From: Aliishimia sp045106335
GTDB lineage: Bacteria > Pseudomonadota > Alphaproteobacteria > Rhodobacterales > Rhodobacteraceae
Assembly: GCA_045106335.1 (NCBI GenBank)
Contig: JBGCEM010000183.1
Coordinates: 1 to 21,594, forward strand
Direction: 5' to 3'
DNA length: 21,594 bases
The notes beneath the pieces were generated by a model that saw nothing but the letters and a program-made list of their open reading frames with translations, made no database searches and was not told the DNA's origin. The position numbers and the translations under genes are program-made. Shown here piece by piece: positions 16,127-21,594 of the stretch (position 1 is the stretch's first letter; each line of letters begins with the position of its first letter).

Positions 16127-16829
16127 CCCTTTGCTTTCATTGACGGGCCTTAATGCGCATTACGGCGATTTTCAGGCGCTTTATGGTGTCGATATGGAGG
16201 TCCACACGGGTGAAGTTGTGGCCATCATCGGGGCCAACGGGGCCGGTAAGACCACGCTGATGCAATCTATAACAAGCCTTGTTAGGAACCAACCTGACCA
16301 AGTGCGATTTAGGGGTCAATCTATTGGTGGACTAAGGGCCGACCAAGTTGCGCATCTGGGTTTGGCAATGGTGCCCGAAGGTCGGCAACTTTTCCCGTCG
16401 CTGAGTGTGCATGAGAATCTACTGGTGGGTGCAACGGTCGGGCGGCCCGGTCCTTGGACGCTTGCCAAAATCTACGACATGTTTCCAATTCTAAAGGAAC
16501 GCAAAGCCCAACAGCCCAGCACCCTTTCGGGGGGGCAGCAACAAATGGTTGCGATCGGTCGCGCGCTGATGGCCAACCCTGATTTGATCCTTTTTGATGA
16601 GATTAGCCTTGGACTGGCGCCGGTTATCATTGGCGAAATCTATAAGGCCCTTCCGGGGATCATCAGCGAAGGCATGACGGCCATTCTCGTTGAACAAGAC
16701 ATCTCTCGGGCGCTTGAAGTGTCGTCGCGTGTCTATTGTTTGCAAGAAGGGCGCGTGTCGCTGCAAGGCCGGACGGGCGATGTGACCCGCGATGAAATCA
16801 CCGCGGCCTATTTCGGAGTCACGGCATGA
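16119..16829 (+). CDS. ABC transporter ATP-binding protein, LivF-like
   Basis: Starting at the ATG at 16119, which overlaps the end of the LivG-like gene by eight bases and has GGGGG upstream, this encodes 236 residues (MSDPLLSLTGLNAHYGDFQ). Walker A is GANGAGKTT, the signature is a full LSGGQQQ, and Walker B is LILFDEISLGLAP. The phrase AMVPEGRQLFPSLSVHENLLVGA is diagnostic of LivF. A longer frame extends upstream, but that part lies within the LivG gene and is not homologous. It forms a heterodimer with the LivG-like subunit. Confidence 0.92.
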   Translation: MSDPLLSLTGLNAHYGDFQALYGVDMEVHTGEVVAIIGANGAGKTTLMQSITSLVRNQPDQVRFRGQSIGGLRADQVAHLGLAMVPEGRQLFPSLSVHENLLVGATVGRPGPWTLAKIYDMFPILKERKAQQPSTLSGGQQQMVAIGRALMANPDLILFDEISLGLAPVIIGEIYKALPGIISEGMTAILVEQDISRALEVSSRVYCLQEGRVSLQGRTGDVTRDEITAAYFGVTA

Positions 16830-17692
16830 TTGAGTGGACAAACTCTGTTGTGCAGGGTGTTTTGCTTGGCGGGCTTTACGCGCTGTTTGTGGCTGGGCTG
16901 TCGCTGATCTTTGGGGTTATGCGGTTGGTGAACATCGCCCATGGCGACCTAATCGTCCTTGCGGCCTATTTTGGTCTGACAACGACGGTGATGCTTGGCA
17001 TTCATCCGTTTGCAGCACTTTTGATTGTGATGCCGCTGATGGCCGGCTTTGGCTATGTGTTACAGCGTGGTTTGCTGAATAGAACACTTGGCGATGATAT
17101 CCTGCCGCCGTTGTTGGTCACCTTCGGTTTATCGGTGATTATACAGAATGTCCTGCTCGAAGCATACACCGCAGATCCTCAAAAACTAAGTGGCGGTGCG
17201 ATCGAAACGGCAAGCGTTGAGGTGGGCGGTTTGGCGCTTGGCGTGTTGCCGCTTTTGACGTTTGGTATCGCCGTTGCCGTGATCGCATTTTTGCAATGGC
17301 TTTTCTACGCAACCAGCCTTGGCTGCGGGTTCCGCGCCGTATCAGACAATCAACAAATCGCGCAACTTATGGGGTTCAACAAAGCCCATATTTTTGGGCT
17401 GGCTATGGCACTTGCACTGGCGGTGACTGCAATCGCAGGAATTCTGTTGGGGATGCGCACAAGCTTTGATCCATCCGTCGGGGGCGGGCGCCTGATCTTT
17501 GGCTTTGAAGCCGTCATTATCGGGGGGCTTGGCAATTTGTGGGGAACGCTTGTGGGCGGCGTTATATTGGGCGTCGCTCAGACAATTGGCGCAAAGATCG
17601 ATCCGGGATGGCAGCTGTTGGCGGGGCATGTCGCGTTTCTTGTGGTGCTGGCCTTCCGCCCGAACGGCCTGTTCCCGAGGGTAAACCATTGA
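16826..17692 (+). CDS. Branched-chain-type ABC transporter permease, LivH-like
   Basis: The 288-residue integral membrane protein has about eight hydrophobic segments. GLYALFVAGLSLIFGVMRLVNIAHGDLIVLAAY (from about residue 16) is the classic LivH start, and FRAVSDNQQIAQLMGFN near 172-188 is the cytoplasmic coupling loop for the ATPases. FGFEAVIIGGLGNLWGTLVGG follows. The ATG overlaps the LivF stop (ATGA), implying translational coupling. Together with the LivM-like protein it makes the membrane channel. The family imports amino acids, urea, amides and aromatic acids, so the substrate is not fixed by homology. Confidence 0.93.
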   Translation: MIEWTNSVVQGVLLGGLYALFVAGLSLIFGVMRLVNIAHGDLIVLAAYFGLTTTVMLGIHPFAALLIVMPLMAGFGYVLQRGLLNRTLGDDILPPLLVTFGLSVIIQNVLLEAYTADPQKLSGGAIETASVEVGGLALGVLPLLTFGIAVAVIAFLQWLFYATSLGCGFRAVSDNQQIAQLMGFNKAHIFGLAMALALAVTAIAGILLGMRTSFDPSVGGGRLIFGFEAVIIGGLGNLWGTLVGGVILGVAQTIGAKIDPGWQLLAGHVAFLVVLAFRPNGLFPRVNH

Positions 17693-18705
17693 GCGCGCCG
17701 ATCGTCACGCGCAGCACGCGCGCATCACGGGTTGCGATGATTATCGCGGCATTGGCATTGATCGTGCTGGTGGCCGCACCTTGGTGGGCAGGGCGCGCTG
17801 ACCTGCGCCTTATGGGGGAAATCTTTCTTTATCTGTCATTGGCATGCCTTTGGAACTTAATGGCGGGCTATGCAGGTTTGGTCTCTGTTGGACAGCAGGC
17901 CTTTGTTGGCTTTGGCGGCTATATGCTGTTTGCCTTGACGATCTTTGGCGGGTTGCATCCCATTCCCGCAATCCTGATCGGCGGGCTTTTGGCTGCGGCC
18001 CTTTCGATTCCGATGGCCGTTCTGATCTTTCGTTTGCGAGGGGCCTATTTTGCCATTGGAACATGGGTCGTCGCTGAGGTGTTCCGCCTGTCGTTTGCCC
18101 AGGTTTCCTCCCTTGGCGGCGGGTCCGGGTCGTCCTTGCCCGTTGATGTTGTAAAGTCGCTCGCAGACTCCCGTTCGGGTCGCGAAGCGTTGGCCTATTG
18201 GCTGGCGCTCGGTGCCGCAATAATCGTGATCGCTGCTATTTACGCCTTCTTGCGAACAAGGCGCGGACTTGCCTTGACGGCGATACGCGATAGCGAAGTC
18301 GCGGCATCGGGGCTGGGGATCGATATCTGGAGAACCAAGCTTGAAGTCTACGTGGTGACGTCCGCGTTTACCGCGATCATTGGCGGGCTGATCTTTCTAC
18401 AAAAGCTGCGGATTTCACCCGATGCAGCCTTCAGCGTTAATGATTGGACGGCCTTCGTGATCTTTATCGTTGTCATCGGTGGGATAGGCACCCTTGAAGG
18501 GCCGATCCTTGGCACACTGCTGTTCTTCGCCTTGCGCGAAACGCTTGCTGACTTTGGTACGATATATCTGATTGCACTTGGGGTCGTGGCAATTGTGGTG
18601 ATGTTCAAAGCCCCGAAGGGCGTCTGGGGATTGATCCGCGACCGTTTTGACCTTGAGCTTTTCCCACTCAGCTACCACGTTCGGGTTCGCAATAGCGACG
18701 AGTAA
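17689..18705 (+). CDS. Branched-chain-type ABC transporter permease, LivM-like
   Basis: Starting at TTG 17689, overlapping the LivH-like stop as TTGA and preceded by GAGG at 17677-17680, this encodes 338 residues (SAPIVTRSTRASR after the start). It has about nine or ten hydrophobic segments. NLMAGYAGLVSVGQQAFVGFGGY (about residue 54) and the coupling loop LTAIRDSEVAASGLGID are LivM hallmarks; FIVVIGGIGTLEGPILG closes the domain. A longer upstream frame exists but overlaps LivH coding sequence and is out of keeping with the family. It ends the plus-strand operon. Confidence 0.92.
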   Translation: MSAPIVTRSTRASRVAMIIAALALIVLVAAPWWAGRADLRLMGEIFLYLSLACLWNLMAGYAGLVSVGQQAFVGFGGYMLFALTIFGGLHPIPAILIGGLLAAALSIPMAVLIFRLRGAYFAIGTWVVAEVFRLSFAQVSSLGGGSGSSLPVDVVKSLADSRSGREALAYWLALGAAIIVIAAIYAFLRTRRGLALTAIRDSEVAASGLGIDIWRTKLEVYVVTSAFTAIIGGLIFLQKLRISPDAAFSVNDWTAFVIFIVVIGGIGTLEGPILGTLLFFALRETLADFGTIYLIALGVVAIVVMFKAPKGVWGLIRDRFDLELFPLSYHVRVRNSDE

Positions 18706-18713
18706 GGCTATTC

Positions 18714-18736
18714 AGATCGTATGAAGGAAACGATCT
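18714..18736 (+). terminator. Small stem-loop after the Liv operon
   Basis: AGATCGT (18714-18720) and ACGATCT (18730-18736) form a perfect seven-base stem with a nine-base loop, nine bases after the LivM-like stop. It lacks a clear T-tract (TTAAAT follows), so it is only a weak terminator candidate. Confidence 0.3.
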
Positions 18737-18761
18737 TAAATGCGCAATCAAGACGCCGTCG

Positions 18762-19151
18762 ATGTCAGACGCGCAGCCATACGCATATAACTATGATGGT
18801 TGTACTGGGTATTCTCACGGCCCTAAAGGCAAGCGGACAGCACTTATTATGTTGTACCGACAGATATCGCAGACTGCCTTCGCTCCAGCAACGCTCAAGA
18901 ACCATCGAATGATTCTTCGTCTTTTCGGCGCATGGTGTGGCTAGCATGACTCTAGCAATGTGTCGCTGATTGCAGCGCCGACAGTAGCGTCTTGGGTTGT
19001 CGGCATGGGCGGCACGCATGCGGCCAAAACGATTGAAACCCGACTCTGGGGCATTACAGAGCTACATCGATCACATTGCTTGCCCTCGCCGACGACACAC
19101 CGGTTGCTGGAACATCGTGACATAGCTTTGCCTTGCATTGGTGACTTTTGA
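18762..19151 (+). pseudogene. Tyrosine recombinase N-terminal fragment, with in-frame amber stop
   Basis: One reading frame from 18762 to 19151 has a single TAG at 18942-18944. Before it, TAFAPATLKNHRMILRLFGAWCG matches the first helices of an integrase core-binding (SAM-like) domain. After it, in the same frame, APTVASWVVGMGGTHAAKTIETRLWGITELHRSHCLPSPTTH matches the remaining helices. No catalytic domain follows, so only the DNA-binding N-terminal half survives. It is of a XerC/D-like type distinct from the two other recombinase traces to its right. The start is uncertain. A decayed integrase from an old insertion next to the Liv operon is the simplest reading. Confidence 0.65.
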
Positions 19152-19358
19152 TGGACGTGAACGGCTGCTTTGGTGACATAGGCCGCGATGCAGCGAAACA
19201 AGTGCTGCAAATGCAAACGAATTCTGCGTCAGCGAAGCCCTGAAAATGAATGTCGGAAAAGTCCGCTGACCCGTCATCGAGCCTCTCAATTCAATGTCCG
19301 CTTCGGGCTGACAGTAGCCATCGGTGCATCATGCGGTTAGCAGCCCGCATTCTCGGCG
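19152..19358. other. Non-coding spacer between recombinase remnants
   Basis: I see no convincing gene, tRNA or repeat here. The recombinase-like sequence to the left ends and no similarity continues. The stretch ends at the stop of the minus-strand integrase. Confidence 0.4.
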
Positions 19359-20377
19359 TTATGCCGGTTTCAAACCCTTGATCAGGTCTTCTTTGCGCTG
19401 TTTGGAAATAGGAAGGTATGACCCCATCGTCACAGCCATGTTCTCATGGCCAAGATTCATGCCCCATGCCTTGAATTCTTCGACAGTGCTGCACCAATCA
19501 TTCGCCATCTTGATCAAGGTCGTGCGGAAGTCGTGTGGCGTGTATTGCGGCAACTGCACCATACCAAAGGCGTTGCGGATTATCTTGTTCAGCGGCGTCG
19601 TGGCTGCGTATGGATCGCGCGACAGCCCAATCTTTCGAAATCCGCCCGTTTCCTCGAATCCCATCTGGGCTTTGGGGAACACCGCATCGGCATGACCAAA
19701 GAACTTCTCTTTTCGCAGATAGTCCACCCACGCCGTGAAGCACTCCAGATAGGCGGAATCAACAGGAAAGAATGTGGTATCAATCGCTTTGGCCGCTTTC
19801 GTCTTCACCTCGCGGGGGTCTTGGAACACTTTGCCATTGAATAGATCAATATGCTTGAGCCTGAGGGACGCCACAGCCCCGACACGTCCGCCCGTGAGCA
19901 TGAAAAACGCAAACAGCGCCTTGTCCCGCCTTTCAAATTCCGTGGCTTCAGGCATGGCTTGGAAAGCATGAAACGCAGCCTCAAGAGACGGGCATTCCTT
20001 GTCATTGGCGGTATGGGCAATGCGTGCCGATTTACGGTTGTTGTTGAAGTAACGTGTGTCGCTATAGGTCAGCACCTTTTGCCCGGCCGTCCCGCCAACC
20101 AATGAAAGAACTTGCGCACCAGGGCCAGTGTTGCGTCCACTGTCGAATGGCTCAAGGGTTGCCCATGTGGGTTTTTTGCTTGGGAAAGAGCAACTTTGAG
20201 TTTGGCGGCTTGCTCAATATGAAATCGCTTGAACGACTTAAAACCTGTGGAATGCTCAAACTTAAGGATCGCGGCCAAAACCTTGTCTGTAGACTTGGTA
20301 TCCAGACCATCTGCTTCCTCCAGATAGAACACGTATTTGCGTTTCATCCGTTCGTTTTCCTCAATCACTTTTCTCAT
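19359..20377 (-). pseudogene. Tyrosine-type site-specific integrase, frameshifted
   Basis: Two overlapping minus-strand frames together make one recombinase of about 340 residues. The N-terminal part (20377-20069, AAGGAAA before its ATG) carries YLEEADGLDTKSTDKVLAAI and the core-binding helices, ending VRKFFHWLAGRPGKRC. The C-terminal part (to 19359) resumes with KVLTYSDTRYFNNNRKSARIAH. It holds the catalytic set: Arg in LTGGRVGAV, a Lys in the VKTKAAKA region, His/Arg in TPHDFRTTL, His in NLGHENM and Tyr in MGSYLP. The join lies near 20085-20095 and needs one inserted base to restore the frame. All catalytic residues are kept, so the break may be recent or a sequencing error. It is the same family as the fragment at 20594-20980, in the opposite orientation. 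No tRNA attachment site is visible. Confidence 0.75.
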
Positions 20378-20593
20378 CTTGGTTTCCTTTCGTTCAAAGG
20401 GGATTTAGCGCCTGCATTTGGGCGTGATTAGCGGGATCGCGCTAAGTATGGTTTTGAACTGGGCTTGAGGGTTTCGTATCGGCTCACGATGGCCTCTTGC
20501 CTGTGATTTCGTAAACTTGCCCAAATTTGCCCAAGTCCAGGTGGCCCACAAATCGCTGCAAGCCTCGCTCACAGTCCTCACACAGCCCCGTAA
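20378..20593. other. Intergenic region upstream of the minus-strand integrase
   Basis: No gene is supported. It contains the inverted repeat TTAGCGC/GCGCTAA (20405-20411 and 20439-20445) close to the integrase start, and two copies of TTGCCCAA (20517-20524, 20527-20534) spaced by ten bases, one helical turn. Either could be a recombinase- or regulator-binding element; this is speculative. Confidence 0.35.
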
Positions 20594-20980
20594 ACCGCCT
20601 TAGCGGACTGGATGACCTATTGTGACGAAGTGGCGCTCTACGGCCCCGATGATCATTTGTTCCCCGCAACGGCAATTGCGGCGAAATTAAATTCGGGATT
20701 TGAAGCGAGCGGCTTAACGCGCGGCCATTGGAAAAGCACCGAACCTGTGCGCAAGATCGTTCGCGCAGCGTTTGAAGCTGCAGACCTTCCCAACTACGGC
20801 CCCCACGCCTTTCGCCACATGCTGGCACGCCATGCGGCCAAAAACGCGACATCTGTGGCTGAACTGGTCGCAGCGTCGCAGAACTTTGGGCACACAGATG
20901 TTTTGACGACTTTACGCAGCTACGGCCAAATCAACCGCGACGATCAACTCAAATTAGTGACCGGCGCGAAAGATGTGTGA
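20594..20980 (+). pseudogene. Tyrosine integrase C-terminal catalytic fragment
   Basis: The frame is open from 20594 to 20980 and encodes about 128 residues. They match only the C-terminal half of the integrase family seen on the opposite strand at 19359-20377. DWMTYCDEVALYGPDDHLFP aligns with DYLRKEKFFGHADAVFP. PHAFRHMLARHA supplies His and Arg, NFGHTDVL the second His and LRSYGQ the nucleophile Tyr. The N-terminal DNA-binding domain and the first catalytic Arg are absent, and a TAA stands directly upstream at 20591-20593. There is no ribosome site. It is a truncated relic, probably left from deletion or insertion at this locus. Confidence 0.75.
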
Positions 20981-21594
20981 CGAAACCAAATCAAACGAAA
21001 GCAAAGTGTGGGAACAAATGTGGGAACGATTTCCACTAAAAGCCAAACAATACCAATAAAACAAACGCTTAAGGAGGTGTAGAATGACACATAGTTTGAA
21101 GTTCGTGAGCGCTGTAAGATATTGATTTTAATGAGCTACTGCTTTCTTCAATTCACGAGTCTTGAGTTTTTAGACACATAGGTTTGAGCTTAAGATGACA
21201 GTGCAAAAAAACTATTCAATCTCAGTGCATTAGAAATCGGCGCCGGGAACACTCCTTCAAAGCGGTCGTACATTCAGGTTGCGGCGAAGATACCGAAAGA
21301 GCCCGACCCGGCCATTGTGATTTTATGCTGCGCGCGCTCGCAGCGCGAACAATGCGGCATAAGCAGAAAATTCCATGCGGTAAATTCCATGCGGTCTAGC
21401 AGCGGAAAAAGCGGCCATTCGTACAAGCAGCAGCATGGATAAACTCATTGAAGAGATCACAGACTTGTACAAAGGACAATTTAAGGCAAATTTGAACGGA
21501 TTATGAACTTTGGCTGGTTTTGGGTTCAGGGACAATGAAGCTCAACAAACAGATCTCTCTAAGATGGTTTTTCTTATTAATTGCTGAGTTCAGA
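20981..21594. other. Gene-poor flank with short repeats
   Basis: No protein gene is convincingly supported. Items seen: TGTGGGAAC twice (21007-21015, 21019-21027) just after the integrase fragment; a 13-codon frame (21084-21125, MTHSLKFVSAVRY) behind a perfect AAGGAGGTGT; a stem GCTGCG/CGCAGC near 21325-21345; a tandem 14-base repeat at 21368-21395; and a 23-codon frame at 21435-21506 without a ribosome site. Base composition is visibly more AT-rich than in the operons to the left, in keeping with a decayed mobile region. Confidence 0.4.
21368..21395. repeat. Tandem direct repeat, 2 x 14 bp
   Basis: AAATTCCATGCGGT occurs twice head to tail with no spacer (21368-21381 and 21382-21395), both copies identical. 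It may be a simple duplication scar or a short iteron-like element. No function can be assigned. Confidence 0.75.

Noticed and set aside
17539..17688. Longer N-terminus for the LivM-like permease
   Set aside because: It lies inside the LivH gene in another frame, while TTG 17689 overlaps the LivH stop in the same way as its neighbouring genes.
18762..20980. One integrase gene split by insertion of another (18762 fragment joined to 20594 fragment)
   Set aside because: The left fragment has a XerC/D-like core-binding domain, whereas the right fragment belongs to the same different family as the minus-strand integrase; they do not look like two halves of one protein.
21323..21535. 70-codon minus-strand frame near the right end
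   Set aside because: No ribosome site, low-complexity content from the GC-rich hairpin, and no recognisable family.
18706..21594. tRNA gene as integration target
   Set aside because: I looked for T-loop-like GGTTCRANYCC and paired acceptor arms near the integrases and found none convincing.
1..21594. CRISPR array or rRNA
   Set aside because: No regularly spaced repeats of 25-40 bases and no rRNA-like stretches were seen on either strand.

Overview
The window looks like part of a marine alphaproteobacterial chromosome, most likely a Rhodobacterales (Roseobacter-group) genome. This is inferred from the abundance of TRAP transporters, the moderate-to-high GC coding style, the dense operons and a tyrosine-recombinase family typical of that group; no rRNA or tRNA is present to fix the taxonomy.

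Layout. (1) 1-2748, minus strand: a TAXI-type TRAP transporter, with the binding protein transcribed first and then a fused membrane subunit that runs off the left edge. (2) 2880-5188, plus strand: a glutathione S-transferase-like protein and a formylglycine-dependent sulfatase-family hydrolase. (3) 12214 down to 5207, minus strand: a long compact operon, in transcription order RutE/HadB-like nitroreductase, OsmC-like protein, DctP, DctQ, DctM, hydroxyquinol-type intradiol dioxygenase, a homocitrate/isopropylmalate-synthase-like enzyme and a GntR/FCD regulator. (4) 12343-18705, plus strand: a YciI-like protein, malonyl-CoA decarboxylase, and a five-gene branched-chain-type (Liv/HAAT) ABC transporter whose binding-protein gene carries a one-base frameshift in its signal peptide. 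(5) 18706-21594: a gene-poor flank holding pieces of three tyrosine recombinases.

How it may work together. Regions 1-4 read as a catabolic island for an unidentified aromatic compound. Uptake would be by two TRAP systems and one ABC system, unmasking by a sulfatase, quinone reduction or dehalogenation-type steps by the nitroreductase, YciI-like and GST-like proteins, and ring cleavage by an intradiol dioxygenase. The condensing enzyme and malonyl-CoA decarboxylase suggest an unusual lower pathway through C2/C3 units. No ring hydroxylase and no maleylacetate reductase are visible, so the substrate and route stay open.

The best structural clue that regions 1-4 form one regulon is the identical 14-mer AAAATCGATTTTTT, centred on a palindrome. 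It sits in both divergent intergenic regions (2823-2840 and 12271-12284) and is a candidate operator for the GntR/FCD regulator encoded inside the cluster. The right flank looks like a decayed integration site.
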